Counted from the first letter of the stretch, positions 23,752 to 33,845 are shown. The stretch: 64,000 bases of DNA from Rhodoferax saidenbachensis (GCF_001955715.1 NZ_CP019239.1:3658001-3722000), one strand, 5' to 3'. Numbers and translations: made by a program. Notes: generated from the sequence alone by a model not told the origin.

Positions 23752-24186
23752 TTACTGGACGCGAATCCAGGTTTGGGTTCGGTAGAAGAAGCCGATGTAG
23801 CCACGCATCTCGATCTTTTTGCCACCTTCGATGGGGGTCATGGTCATCTTGTAGACCTTGCCGGTACTGGGCTCGACGATCGTTCCGCCCTCCCAGATGT
23901 CTTTGCCTTCGGTCTTCTTCAGGCCGCGGATGAGTTCCAGACCCAGTGTGGGCTGGCCCTTGCGGTCATCCTTGCACTCGTCGCACTTTTCATCGGGTTT
24001 GGCCTTGGGATCGAGAATTTTCTCGATCTTGCCGGACACCACACCACCGTTATCGACGATGCGGATTTCCGACTTGGGCGAACCGTCCTTGTCGTCAATG
24101 GTTCTCCACAGGCCCACGGGCGTCATCTGCGCCATGGCGGCGACAGAAGAAAAACCCAGGGCAATTGCAATGGCTGTACGGAACAT
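23752..24186 (-). CDS. Exported DUF2147-family protein
   Basis: A 144-residue protein with a signal peptide (cleavage near AMAQ) and a beta-rich lipocalin-like DUF2147 domain: PVGLWRTIDDKDG, SEIRIVDNGG, and the C-terminal MRGYIGFFYRTQTWIRVQ. Two Cys (CDEC) may chelate a metal or form a disulfide. The family occurs in periplasmic or outer-membrane settings; function is unknown. It is located between the fadE-type and fadN-type genes on the same strand, so a role in lipid or hydrophobic-ligand handling is only a guess. Confidence 0.85.
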   Translation of the reverse strand: MFRTAIAIALGFSSVAAMAQMTPVGLWRTIDDKDGSPKSEIRIVDNGGVVSGKIEKILDPKAKPDEKCDECKDDRKGQPTLGLELIRGLKKTEGKDIWEGGTIVEPSTGKVYKMTMTPIEGGKKIEMRGYIGFFYRTQTWIRVQ

Positions 24187-24237
24187 AGGAACTCCTCGTT
24201 ATTAGTTATCAGACAAGTTTGAATCGCCCAAGGACTC

Positions 24238-26034
24238 TCAGGCGAATACCGCGTCGGTATCCATCAGCACTTTGCTGCCGGCACGTGCGGTACGCATCAA
24301 TGTAGCCGTTTCCGGGAACAACTTGGCAAAGTAAAAACGCGCGGTCTGCAGCTTGGCCAGATAGAACGGGTCCGCATTACCAGAGGCGATTTCGCGCAGT
24401 GCGACTTGCGCCATGCGGGCAAAGAAATAACCGAATACCAGGTGGCCCGCCACGCGCAGGTAGTCCACCGCAGCAGCGCCCACTTCGTCGGGGTTCTGGA
24501 AGCCCTTGAAACCGATCTCGGTCGTGAACTTGGTCATCTGTTCACCCAGCACCGCGATGGGCGTAATGAACTCGGACATTTTTTCGTTGGTACCTTCTTC
24601 TTCCACCAGCTTGCCAATCAGCTTGCCAAATTTCTTCAGTGTGGCGCCGTTATTGCCCAGGATCTTGCGGCCCAGCAGGTCCAGCGACTGGATGGTGTTG
24701 GTGCCTTCGTAGATCAGGTTGATGCGGTTGTCGCGCACAAACTGCTCCATGCCCCATTCCTTGATGAAACCGTGGCCGCCGAACACTTGCATGCAGGCGT
24801 TGGTGGCAACGTGGCCGTTGTCGGTCAGGAAGGCCTTCGCGATAGGCGTCAGCATGGCGACCAACTCGCCGGAATCCTTGCGCACCTTTTCGTCGGGGTG
24901 GCCGTGTTCTTTTTCCAGCAGCATCGCGCAGAAAGCCTGCAGCATGCGGCCGCCTTCGGCGTAGGCCTTGGCAGTCAGAAGCATCTTGCGCACATCGGGG
25001 TGCACGATGATCGGATCGGCCGGCTTGTCCTTGGCCTTGGGGCCGGTCAGCGAGCGCATCTGGATACGGTCTTTGGCATAGGCCAACGCGTTCTGGAACG
25101 CCACTTCGGTCAGGCCCAGCGACTGGTTACCCACACCCAATCGGGCGGAGTTCATCATCACGAACATGCCCTGCATACCCTTGTTGGGTTGGCCGACCAT
25201 GGTGCCAATGGCGTCTTCCATGACGATCTGGGCAGTGGCATTGGACTTGATGCCCATCTTGTGCTCCAGGCCGCCGCAGTAGATGCCATTGCGCGAACCC
25301 AGGCTACCGTCCTTGTTCACGTTGAACTTGGGCACGATGAACAGGCTCACACCCTTGATGCCGGGAGGCGCATCGGGCAAGCGGGCCAATACCAGGTGGA
25401 TGATGTTATCGGCCATATCGTGTTCGCCGGCGCTGATGAAGATCTTGTTGCCTGTGATCTTGTAGGTGCCGTCGGCCTGCGGTTCGGCCTTGGTGCGCAT
25501 CAGGCCCAGGTCGGTACCGCAATGGGGTTCGGTCAGGCACATGGTGCCGGTCCATTCGCCACTGGTCATCTTGTGCAGATAGGTCTGTTGTTGCTCGGGC
25601 GTGCCGTGCGTATGCAGTGCGTGGTAGGCGCCGTGCGTCAGGCCGGGGTACATGGTCCAGGCCTGGTTGGCACTGTTCAGCATTTCGTAGAACATGCCGT
25701 TGACCACCAGAGGCAGGCCCTGGCCGCCGAACTCGGGGTCGCAACCCAGAGCCGCCCAACCGCCCTCGACATAGGTCTTGTAGGCTTCCTTGAAACCCTT
25801 GGGCGTGGTCACCGCGTGGGTTTTGGGGTCCAGCGTGCAGCCTTCAGCGTCGCCCGAAATATTCAGCGGGAAAATGACTTCCGAGGCGAACTTGCCGCCT
25901 TCTTCCAGCACCGCGTTGATGGTGTCGGCATCAATTTCCGCATGCTTGGGGATCTGCTTGAGTTCATCAACAACTTTGAGCACTTCGTGCATCACAAACT
26001 GCATGTCACGCAGTGGGGGGGTGTAAGTGGGCAT
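24238..26034 (-). CDS. Long acyl-CoA dehydrogenase (FadE/DmdC class, 598 aa)
   Basis: A 598-residue acyl-CoA dehydrogenase of the class with an extra C-terminal domain. Motifs: MCLTEPHCGTDLGLMRTKA, IFISAGEHDMADN, GHGFIKEWGMEQFVRD and the catalytic-Glu region INLIYEGTNTIQSLDLLGRK, where YEGT matches the MCAD-type base. It performs the first step of beta-oxidation. AAGGAG precedes the ATG at 26034; the frame upstream of that runs into the TetR gene. It is the first enzyme gene after the TetR regulator and is followed by DUF2147, the FadN-type protein and the thiolase. Confidence 0.92.
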   Translation of the reverse strand: MPTYTPPLRDMQFVMHEVLKVVDELKQIPKHAEIDADTINAVLEEGGKFASEVIFPLNISGDAEGCTLDPKTHAVTTPKGFKEAYKTYVEGGWAALGCDPEFGGQGLPLVVNGMFYEMLNSANQAWTMYPGLTHGAYHALHTHGTPEQQQTYLHKMTSGEWTGTMCLTEPHCGTDLGLMRTKAEPQADGTYKITGNKIFISAGEHDMADNIIHLVLARLPDAPPGIKGVSLFIVPKFNVNKDGSLGSRNGIYCGGLEHKMGIKSNATAQIVMEDAIGTMVGQPNKGMQGMFVMMNSARLGVGNQSLGLTEVAFQNALAYAKDRIQMRSLTGPKAKDKPADPIIVHPDVRKMLLTAKAYAEGGRMLQAFCAMLLEKEHGHPDEKVRKDSGELVAMLTPIAKAFLTDNGHVATNACMQVFGGHGFIKEWGMEQFVRDNRINLIYEGTNTIQSLDLLGRKILGNNGATLKKFGKLIGKLVEEEGTNEKMSEFITPIAVLGEQMTKFTTEIGFKGFQNPDEVGAAAVDYLRVAGHLVFGYFFARMAQVALREIASGNADPFYLAKLQTARFYFAKLFPETATLMRTARAGSKVLMDTDAVFA

Positions 26035-26056
26035 GGGAATACTCCTTGGTAAAAAT

Positions 26057-26740
26057 CTAGAGGGCGCCGAAACGCGCAAGAACATTGTCAAAACCGCGGT
26101 TGGCACGTTCAATCGAGCCGGGGTTTTTCAAAAAACGGGCTTCGTAGTGCAGGCCCAGAATCAGCGCGTGGATTTCAAAGGCAATCTGGTTCTCGTCGGC
26201 GTCTGTCTGCAAATGGCCGCATTGTTTGGCCAGCACCACTGCGCGGTTCATGGCAGCCAGCCAGGTTTGTACCGACATGGCCAGCGCATCACGCACCGGG
26301 CCGGGGCGGTCATCAAACTCGATGGCACCACTGATATAGATGCAGCCCGAATCAATTTCGGTGGACGTACGTGTCATCCAGTTGGCAAACAGCGCACGCA
26401 GGCGCGGCAGGCCGCGTGGCTCGCGCAGGGCGGGGTAGAACACGTCCTGCTCGAAACGTTCGTGGTACTCACGGATGACGGAAATTTGCAGTTCTTCGCG
26501 GGAGCCAAAGTGGGCAAACACACCCGACTTGCTCATGCTCATGACTTCGGCCAGGGCGCCGATGCTCAGGCCTTCCACACCAATCTGGGTGGCCAAGCCC
26601 AAAGCAGCGTCAATGATGGCCTGTTTGGTTTGCTGCCCCTTTTGCAGGGCGCGTCCCGACGGTTTGCGCACAGGCGCCCGGGTGCCAGCCGTTGTGGCGG
26701 CGGGGCGAACACGCTTTGCAGAATAGGGGGCCAGGGCCAT
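26057..26740 (-). CDS. TetR/AcrR-family regulator of the fad operon
   Basis: A 227-residue regulator with a basic N-terminal tail, the TetR helix-turn-helix (ALGLATQIGVEGLSIGALAEVMSM) and KSGVFAHFGSREEL, then a C-terminal domain. It lies 22 bases upstream of the long acyl-CoA dehydrogenase gene and heads the beta-oxidation operon. A 24-bp near-perfect palindrome is located 17-40 bases upstream of its start, so autoregulated repression relieved by an acyl-CoA is likely. It is not close enough in motif detail to name it FadR or PsrA. Confidence 0.88.
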   Translation of the reverse strand: MALAPYSAKRVRPAATTAGTRAPVRKPSGRALQKGQQTKQAIIDAALGLATQIGVEGLSIGALAEVMSMSKSGVFAHFGSREELQISVIREYHERFEQDVFYPALREPRGLPRLRALFANWMTRTSTEIDSGCIYISGAIEFDDRPGPVRDALAMSVQTWLAAMNRAVVLAKQCGHLQTDADENQIAFEIHALILGLHYEARFLKNPGSIERANRGFDNVLARFGAL

Positions 26741-26756
26741 GGAATAAAACTGTCAC

Positions 26757-26780
26757 AAAATAGAACGATCGTGCTATTTT
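26757..26780. promoter_or_regulatory. Palindromic operator for the fad-operon TetR regulator
   Basis: AAAATAGA-ACGATCGT-GCTATTTT is a 24-bp palindrome with one mismatched pair, centred at 26768/26769 and 17-40 bases upstream of the TetR start codon. The ACGATCGT core with AT-rich flanks resembles known TetR-family operators. The regulator and the fad operon behind it are the obvious targets. Confidence 0.72.
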
Positions 26781-26849
26781 GCAACATTTCCAAACCCCCA
26801 CCCTGAAAGCAGGGTTTTCTAGAGGGGGATTCCTAGGCGAGGCTAGGGT

Positions 26850-27506
26850 TTACCCGAGAAGCAAATGCAAGCTGGACTCCAGGTGCTCCGACGGCAAACG
26901 CTTGAAACCGGAGCGCACAAAGCGCTGCAAACGCCCCACCGCAAAAGCCGACAACACAGCGGCACGCACCTGGGCATCCGCAGTGGGCGTAGCCCCAGCG
27001 ACCGCGCCATCACGCAGGCACTGCTTGAGGGTGGCCTCCAGCTTGTCAAAAAACTGGTTCATGCGCTGTTGCAGGCGCTCGTTCTCGAACACCAGCGCGT
27101 CGCCCACCATGACACGTGCCATGCCGGGATTTTTTTCGGCGAACTGCACCAGCATGCCAATGACCTTGGCTGCCTGTCGTGTCCCTACATCGGTTGCGCC
27201 AGCGCCGGCAACCTGCTCACGCTCAACAATCTGGTTGACCAGCGAGAACACGGTTTGTTCGATGAAATCGATCAGACCCTCGAACATCTGGGCCTTGCTG
27301 GCAAAGTGCCGGTACAACGCGGCCTCACTCACGTCCAGGCGGGCGGCCAGCGCCGCCGTGGTGATACGGTCCCCGCCAGGTTGTTCCAGCATGCTGGCCA
27401 GGGTTTGCAAGATCTGCACCCTGCGCTCACCCGGTTTGGGACGTTTGCGGATGGGCGCCTCAACAGCGTCGGGATCAGAGGATGGGGTTGGCAAGGCGTC
27501 TGGCAT
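26850..27506 (-). CDS. slmA: Nucleoid occlusion factor SlmA
   Basis: A TetR-fold DNA-binding protein of about 218 residues that in E. coli blocks FtsZ assembly over the nucleoid. Landmarks match E. coli SlmA in order: RRVQILQTLASMLE, RITTAALAARLDVSEAALYRHFASK, FEGLIDFIEQTVF, ERLQQRMNQFFDKLEATLKQ and RFVRSGFKRLPSEHL. The helix-turn-helix is followed by YRHF as in the reference. The ATG at 27506 is chosen; an ATG at 27533 would add nine residues. It lies near argB, a common betaproteobacterial arrangement. Confidence 0.9.
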   Translation of the reverse strand: MPDALPTPSSDPDAVEAPIRKRPKPGERRVQILQTLASMLEQPGGDRITTAALAARLDVSEAALYRHFASKAQMFEGLIDFIEQTVFSLVNQIVEREQVAGAGATDVGTRQAAKVIGMLVQFAEKNPGMARVMVGDALVFENERLQQRMNQFFDKLEATLKQCLRDGAVAGATPTADAQVRAAVLSAFAVGRLQRFVRSGFKRLPSEHLESSLHLLLG

Positions 27507-27584
27507 GGTCCGCGATGAGTGGTGTGGAATCATTCTCGCACAGCGGTCTGCAGGGTTTTTCCTAGGCAAGACCCCTTAGCGGCG

Positions 27585-29015
27585 CTAGGCAGGTAACCAC
27601 AAAGATACACGCAGGCCGCGCCCGCCCGTGCCCTCCTCCACCTGCAAGCGGCTTTGGTGCACGCGTGCTATTTCTTCCGCAATCGCCAGACCCAGGCCAT
27701 TGCCCTCGCCCACCGTACCGGGCACGCGGTAGAAGCGCTCCAGCATGCGCGCCCACTCCCCTGGGGGCACGCCTGGCCCGTCGTCTTCCACTTCCAGAAA
27801 GGCCTGCAGCGGCCCTTGGCCCTGCATGTGTTTGCGGCCACAACGCAAGGTGACGTGACCGCCAGGCGGGGTGTACTGGATGGCGTTGTCAACCAGGTTG
27901 CCCAGCAGCTCTCGCAGCAGCCATTCATGCCCGGCAACATGCACCGAGGCCGCGTCCAGCCCCAAGTCCAGACCTTTGTTGCTGGCCTGGTCCAAATGGC
28001 TCTCGAGCATGACTTCGCAAAGTTGCTTCAGGTCCACCCGCTGCATGGCCTGGGTGTGGGCACTGCGCGCGTCAGCGCGGGACAGGGCCAGCAGCTGGTT
28101 GGCCAACTGGGACGTACGGCGTACGGCCTGGCGCAGCTTGAGGATCTGATCCGCTCCTAAAGTGATAGCTGCTGGCGCAACCTGTGTGCCGACCAGAGCA
28201 CTATTTTGTTTATTTTTTTCGACCTCGGCCGCCTGCGCCCAGGCCTCGATTTGGGACTGCAGGCCCGCCAGCGGTGTCCGCAACTGGTGGGCTGCATCGG
28301 CCACAAAACGCCGCTGACTCTCCGCCTGGGCATCGACGAGGCTGAACAGGCGGTTGAGCGAGAGCACCAGGGGCCGCACCTCATCGGGCGAAGCGCTGGG
28401 GTCGAGTGCGGAGAGGTCGCGTGGCGAGCGGCGCTCCACATCATTCTTGAGCTCCAGCAAAGGTCGCAACGCCCGGTAGACGGCCCAGTTGACAGCAAAG
28501 ACAGCGGCAATCACCAGCACCACATTGGGCAACAGGGCCTTGAACCACAACATGCGCAGCCACTGCTGGCGCGGATCGGAACCATCGGCCAGGCGCATCA
28601 CCATCTCACCAGCCACGGTTTTGACGCGCTGGCTGATGATGCGGTAGGTGACACCGTCAAACTCTTCGCTGGCGAACTCTGGCTCGTACGTGGTAGGAGG
28701 CAGGCCGGTGAGCCAAGCGTTCCCCACCATGACGCGGCCCTGTATATCCACCACCGCAAACGCAGACATACCGGGGCGTTCGTGCAGAAAATCTTCTACC
28801 GGTGGCGCGATCAGGAGTACGGGCGGACTGCCCGCCTGGACTCCGCGCCCCACGACAGAGTCCGCCAGAAGCGGGACCAGTTGCAGTAGTTGGCGATCTT
28901 GCTGAAATGCGGCACTGTCGGCCGAGCGGAAATCAAACCAGGTATTGAGGGCCGACAGCAGAAACAGCGGCACCAACAGCAGCAACAGCAGGCGTTGCCG
29001 CAGGCCGGAGATCAT
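27585..29015 (-). CDS. Sensor histidine kinase, TctE/QseC-like
   Basis: A 476-residue membrane kinase: first membrane segment at about residues 7-23, a periplasmic 2CSK_N-type sensor, a second segment near residue 155-175, HAMP-like linker, H-box AAHQLRTPLAGL, N-box LLGNLVDNAIQYTPPG, G1 VEDDGPGVPP and G2 GEGNGLGLAIAEE. It autophosphorylates on His and passes phosphate to the response regulator upstream. Its ATG at 29015 overlaps the regulator stop (ATGA). The stretch between the H-box helix and the second helix (EVEKNKQNSALVGTQVAPAA) is longer than usual and coincides with a fragment of repeat R2 at 28163-28180. Confidence 0.9.
   Translation of the reverse strand: MISGLRQRLLLLLLVPLFLLSALNTWFDFRSADSAAFQQDRQLLQLVPLLADSVVGRGVQAGSPPVLLIAPPVEDFLHERPGMSAFAVVDIQGRVMVGNAWLTGLPPTTYEPEFASEEFDGVTYRIISQRVKTVAGEMVMRLADGSDPRQQWLRMLWFKALLPNVVLVIAAVFAVNWAVYRALRPLLELKNDVERRSPRDLSALDPSASPDEVRPLVLSLNRLFSLVDAQAESQRRFVADAAHQLRTPLAGLQSQIEAWAQAAEVEKNKQNSALVGTQVAPAAITLGADQILKLRQAVRRTSQLANQLLALSRADARSAHTQAMQRVDLKQLCEVMLESHLDQASNKGLDLGLDAASVHVAGHEWLLRELLGNLVDNAIQYTPPGGHVTLRCGRKHMQGQGPLQAFLEVEDDGPGVPPGEWARMLERFYRVPGTVGEGNGLGLAIAEEIARVHQSRLQVEEGTGGRGLRVSLWLPA
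28163..28180 (+). repeat. Repeat R2 core fragment inside the histidine-kinase gene
   Basis: TGATAGCTGCTGGCGCAA matches the R2 core of copy 3 (TAATAGCTGCTTGCGCAA on its minus strand) at 16 of 18 positions. It lies inside the coding frame, in a linker of the kinase that is poorly conserved and rich in Lys, Asn and Gln. Confidence 0.5.
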
Positions 29016-29695
29016 GCGAGCATTTCCAGCCGATAACCAAAACCGCGGATGGCACGCAGGGCGATGCCATGGGGCTCCAATTTGCCGCGCAGGCGGGAGA
29101 TGTAGACCTCGACCGCATTGGGGGTGATTTCCTTGTCCCAGCCCGTCAGGGCCTGCAGCAGCTTGTCCTTGTTGGCAGGTTTGGGCGCCTGGAGCAGCAA
29201 ATACTCCATGACCGTCCATTCACGCGGACCCAAGTCGATGGGCAGGGCCACGCCGCCCACCGTGCGGATGCTGGCCTGACGCTGTGCCGTATCCAGCTCC
29301 AGCGGGCCAAAGCTCAGAATGGCCGATGTCGCGGCCTGCGAACGGCGCAGCAAGGCACGCAGGCGCGCCAGCAGCTCGGGCAACTCAAACGGTTTGATCA
29401 TGTAGTCGTCCGCGCCCATGTCCAGCCCCTGGACACGGTCCTGCAAGGCGTCACGTGCGGTGAGGATCAACACGGGCATCGCATGCCCCTCCTTGCGCAG
29501 CCGTTGGGTCAGCGCCAGGCCATCCATGGCGGGCAGGCCAATATCGATCACCGCGATGTCAAAAGCCTCCGCTTGGGTGACCTCCAGCGCACGCTCGGCA
29601 CTGCCCACCCAATCCACCGCATAACCGGCGTCGGACAGGCCCAGCTTGATACCACTGGCCACCATCACGTCATCCTCTACCAGCAGCAATCTCAT
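29012..29695 (-). CDS. OmpR-family response regulator, TctD-like
   Basis: A 227-residue regulator with a receiver domain (acidic pocket VEDD, phosphoacceptor D51 in VIDIGLPAMDGL, Thr in LTARD, Lys in IKPFELPEL) and a C-terminal winged helix (TVMEYLLLQAP, VYISRLRGKLEPHGIALRAIRGFGYRLEML). It acts with the histidine kinase encoded directly downstream with a four-base overlap. TctD-type regulators control tricarboxylate uptake, but no transport gene is next to it, so the target is open. Confidence 0.93.
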   Translation of the reverse strand: MRLLLVEDDVMVASGIKLGLSDAGYAVDWVGSAERALEVTQAEAFDIAVIDIGLPAMDGLALTQRLRKEGHAMPVLILTARDALQDRVQGLDMGADDYMIKPFELPELLARLRALLRRSQAATSAILSFGPLELDTAQRQASIRTVGGVALPIDLGPREWTVMEYLLLQAPKPANKDKLLQALTGWDKEITPNAVEVYISRLRGKLEPHGIALRAIRGFGYRLEMLA

Positions 29696-29703
29696 GACGT
29701 TTC

Positions 29704-29756
29704 AGGCCTCCAGCCCTTATGGAATTTGCGCAAGCAGCTATTAATTCAATAGCAAA

Positions 29757-29759
<3 letters not shown>
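29704..29759 (-). repeat. Dispersed repeat R2, copy 3
   Basis: On the minus strand it reads TGATTTGCTATTGAATTAAT, AGCTGCTTGCGCAAATTCC and GGGCTGGAGGCCT. The first TGA is the stop codon of argB, as copy 1 supplies the stop of the thioesterase gene. It fills almost the whole gap between argB and the response regulator gene. Confidence 0.82.
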
Positions 29760-31033
<1,274 letters not shown>

Positions 31034-31096
31034 AAAAACTCCCAAAAAGGGTTGGAATAAAGTAACCTGAAATCTACAAAACAAATAATAACTGAA

Positions 31097-33037
31097 TTAA
31101 TGTGCGACTTGGAGTGCCAGCGCCTCGGCCTCCTGCGCCATATATATCCAGTCCACAATTTCACCGGCTGGTATATAACCCGTCACCAGACTTTGCATCA
31201 TTTGGCGCACTACGCCGACATCATTGATCTGGAGCGCCGCTTCCAGTGAATGAATATGGGGCTCCAATATCTCCCAAGAAATATATTCTTCGCTGGCCTT
31301 CATAATGCCGGGGTGATTGGTCGGCATGGGGTTATCCCCAATCAGTAATTCCTCGTACAGTTTCTCGCCCGGCCGCAGGCCCGTGGTATCAATGGCGATA
31401 TCTCCATCGGGATATTCGGATGTTTTCAGGCTCAGGCCCGATAACTCAATCATGCGCAACGCCAAATCCATGATGCGAACTGGCTCCCCCATATCCAGCA
31501 CAAATACATCGCCCCCCTTGGCCATGGCCCCGGCCTGCAATACCAGCTGGGCGGCTTCGGGAATCGTCATGAAATAACGGGTAATGTCCGGGTGGGTCAG
31601 CGTGATGGGGCCGCCATCGCGGATTTGCTGGCGAAACCTCGGCACCACCGAGCCGGAAGAACCCAGAACATTGCCAAAGCGCACCATGGCAAATCGGGTC
31701 CCTGACGGCGCAGCTGCCAGAGCCTGCAACACCATTTCCGCCAGCCGCTTGCTGGCGCCCATGATGTTGGTTGGCCGCACCGCTTTGTCGGTGCTCACCA
31801 GTACAAAGTCGGTCACGCCGTTGTTCTGCGCCGCCTGGGCCGCCCGTAGCGTGCCCAGCACGTTGTTTTTAATGCCCTCGGCAGGGTTATGTTCCACCAA
31901 AGGCACGTGCTTGTAGGCCGCCGCGTGGTAGACCGTGTCGGGCTTCCAGGTGGCCATGATCTCGTGCAGGCGATCACTGTCTTGGACAGACGCCAGCAAG
32001 GGGACCAGGCGAATGGCACGGCCCGCCAGTTTTTCTTCCAGCTCCTGGTGGATCGCGTACAGCGCAAACTCACTCTGCTCAATCAACAACAGCGCCTGGG
32101 GCCCTACCGCAAGGATCTGGCGACACAGTTCACTGCCAATGGAGCCGCCGGCGCCAGTGACCAGCACAACCTTCTCCGCAATATTGCGGGACAACAGGAT
32201 GTGGTTGGGCGACACCGGCTCGCGCCCCAGCAGGTCATCGATGTCCAACTCGCGCACATCTGACACATTGACCTTGCCCTGGGCTAGATCGGTCACACTG
32301 GGCAGGGTGCGCACCGACACGCGCGCACGGCGCATTAGGGCCAGTACCTCGTTGCGGCGTTTACGCCCCATGCCAGGCATGGCTAGCAACACCGTACTAA
32401 TGCCAAGAGTGGAGACCCAGTGTGCCAGATCACTGGGGTTGTAGATGGGCTGCCCGTTAAGCACATGGCCATGCAGCCGGTCGTCGTCATCCAGAAAGCC
32501 CGCAACCTGCATCTCCGGGCTGTTGGCCATGGCAGCGGCCAGTTGTCGCCCCGTCTTGCCCGCGCCATAAATCAACACCTTGGGGCGGCCGGCCTGCTTG
32601 AGGATGTTCTGGTATTGATCCCCCAGCCAGACACGGGCTAGGGCGCGTGAGGCACCCACGAACAGCAGGAGCAGTATGGGTTGAATGATGCCAAGGGTGC
32701 GGGGTACGCCGGGCACACCAACTGCCGTGAACACGGCGGCATAGATCACCGCATAGACTCCCACTGCCTTGGTGACCGTCATGAGAGCCGGCCAGCCGGA
32801 AAATCGGAAAATGGCTCGGTAAAGGCCCGCCCCAATGAAAATAGGCAGGGCAAGTGCAATCGATGCGCCAGCAGCCCCACGCGCGGGGCCCTCCAGGGGC
32901 AACCATTCGCCCAGCCGCAGGTAGTAGGCCAGCCACACTGTCAACACACACAGGCTCGTGTCCAGTGCCAAGACCACTCCCCGCTTTGCAAAACGCGGCA
33001 AGCCGAGCATGGGCAGCGCAAAACGGCGCAACATCAT
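31097..33037 (-). CDS. Membrane-bound UDP-GlcNAc-type 4,6-dehydratase (PglF/WbpM/CapD family)
   Basis: A 646-residue protein: four membrane segments in the first ~150 residues, a CoA-binding-like Rossmann domain (VLIYGAGKTGRQLA) and a C-terminal SDR dehydratase domain with VTGAGGSIGSELCRQI. The catalytic region STDKAVRPTNIMGASKRLAE has Met where small dehydratases have Tyr, typical of the large class. It converts a UDP-HexNAc to the 4-keto-6-deoxy sugar, the entry to QuiNAc, FucNAc or bacillosamine. It is next to the initiating phosphosugar transferase, so its product may be the first sugar of the repeat unit. Confidence 0.92.
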   Translation of the reverse strand: MMLRRFALPMLGLPRFAKRGVVLALDTSLCVLTVWLAYYLRLGEWLPLEGPARGAAGASIALALPIFIGAGLYRAIFRFSGWPALMTVTKAVGVYAVIYAAVFTAVGVPGVPRTLGIIQPILLLLFVGASRALARVWLGDQYQNILKQAGRPKVLIYGAGKTGRQLAAAMANSPEMQVAGFLDDDDRLHGHVLNGQPIYNPSDLAHWVSTLGISTVLLAMPGMGRKRRNEVLALMRRARVSVRTLPSVTDLAQGKVNVSDVRELDIDDLLGREPVSPNHILLSRNIAEKVVLVTGAGGSIGSELCRQILAVGPQALLLIEQSEFALYAIHQELEEKLAGRAIRLVPLLASVQDSDRLHEIMATWKPDTVYHAAAYKHVPLVEHNPAEGIKNNVLGTLRAAQAAQNNGVTDFVLVSTDKAVRPTNIMGASKRLAEMVLQALAAAPSGTRFAMVRFGNVLGSSGSVVPRFRQQIRDGGPITLTHPDITRYFMTIPEAAQLVLQAGAMAKGGDVFVLDMGEPVRIMDLALRMIELSGLSLKTSEYPDGDIAIDTTGLRPGEKLYEELLIGDNPMPTNHPGIMKASEEYISWEILEPHIHSLEAALQINDVGVVRQMMQSLVTGYIPAGEIVDWIYMAQEAEALALQVAH

Positions 33038-33052
33038 TCTTTTATATCCCCA

Positions 33053-33613
33053 CTAATGCGCAACGCCGTCGCGGCGCAGCACTTTCAAAAAAGTGAGCCA
33101 CAGTATCCACACATCAAAACGCAGCGATTGCTTTTGCTGGTATTCGGCATCCAGCTTCACTTTGACGGGAATATCGAGCTCATCCCGGCCATTGACCTGC
33201 GCCCATCCGGTGAGCCCCGGCAGCAAGGCATGCACACCCACTGACGTGCGCAATGCGATGAGGTCGTCCTGGTTATACAGTGCTGGGCGCGGGCCCACAA
33301 AACTCATGTCACCCTGCAAAATGCTCCAGAGCTGGGGCAGCTCATCCAGACTGGACTTGCGCAAGAAACTTCCAATAGGGGTCAGGTAGGCCGCGGGATT
33401 GCTCAACAAGTGGGTGGCCACTGCCGGGGTGTCTACACGCATGCTGCGAAATTTGGGCATTTTGAAGATGCGGTTATTGCGCCCCACCCGGTCAGACCAG
33501 TACAGCGCCGGGCCAGCGGACGTGCAGCGCACTGCCAAGGCGGTAAGCGCCAGCGGAACCAGCAGAAACGTGCCAGCACAGAGCGCAAGAGTGATGTCAA
33601 AAAGGCGTTTCAA
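33053..33613 (-). CDS. Initiating phosphosugar transferase, short PglC-like
   Basis: A 186-residue bacterial sugar transferase of the minimal monotopic type. It has the N-terminal re-entrant helix (FDITLALCAGTFLLVPLAL), KMPKFRSMRVD, the catalytic Asp-Glu in SSLDELPQLWSILQGDMSFV and GPRPAL, then PGLTGWAQVNGRDEL. It transfers a sugar phosphate to undecaprenyl phosphate. I set the start at a TTG (33613) because it yields the canonical MKRLFDITLAL opening; no ATG is available and the frame upstream is not conserved-looking. It follows the dehydratase gene's direction and precedes it by 15 bases. Confidence 0.88.
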   Translation of the reverse strand: MKRLFDITLALCAGTFLLVPLALTALAVRCTSAGPALYWSDRVGRNNRIFKMPKFRSMRVDTPAVATHLLSNPAAYLTPIGSFLRKSSLDELPQLWSILQGDMSFVGPRPALYNQDDLIALRTSVGVHALLPGLTGWAQVNGRDELDIPVKVKLDAEYQQKQSLRFDVWILWLTFLKVLRRDGVAH

Positions 33614-33650
33614 TTTGGCTTCGTTCTGACAGTTTTTCAATCCAAGGCTT

Positions 33651-33845
33651 TCAGGGCCTTGATAAGGTCGTTGGCGGCGCGGCAGTGGCAGTGCGTGAAG
33701 ACATGCCCAGGTAGATTTGCAGTGGTGTTTTCGCATCCAGTTCCCGCAGGGTGCCTGTCAAACCTTCTGCATACAGCTTGGCAGACTCGCCCGGCAAAAC
33801 CGGGGCACTAGCCAATAACCCCGAAATGGATTTCGGCGCGTTCAT
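33651..33845 (-). pseudogene. Small 64-residue ORF, possible gene remnant
   Basis: An open frame between the flippase-fusion stop and the sugar transferase start. The middle (GESAKLYAEGLTGTLRELDAKTPLQIYLG) reads like real coding sequence, while the C-terminal third (RTATAAPPTTLSRP) does not, as if the frame had been lost. There is no clear ribosome-binding site. I cannot name a family. It may be the N-terminal stub of a gene deleted during cluster rearrangement, or a chance frame. Confidence 0.3.

Noticed and set aside
23872..23886. An ACGATCGT-like sequence inside the DUF2147 gene
   Set aside because: It matches the core of the TetR operator at 26757 but lacks the AT-rich arms and lies in coding sequence, so it is probably chance.
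24406..26052. A 548-residue open frame on the plus strand
   Set aside because: It is antisense to the 598-residue acyl-CoA dehydrogenase and its translation is rich in His, Gln and Gly with no domain.
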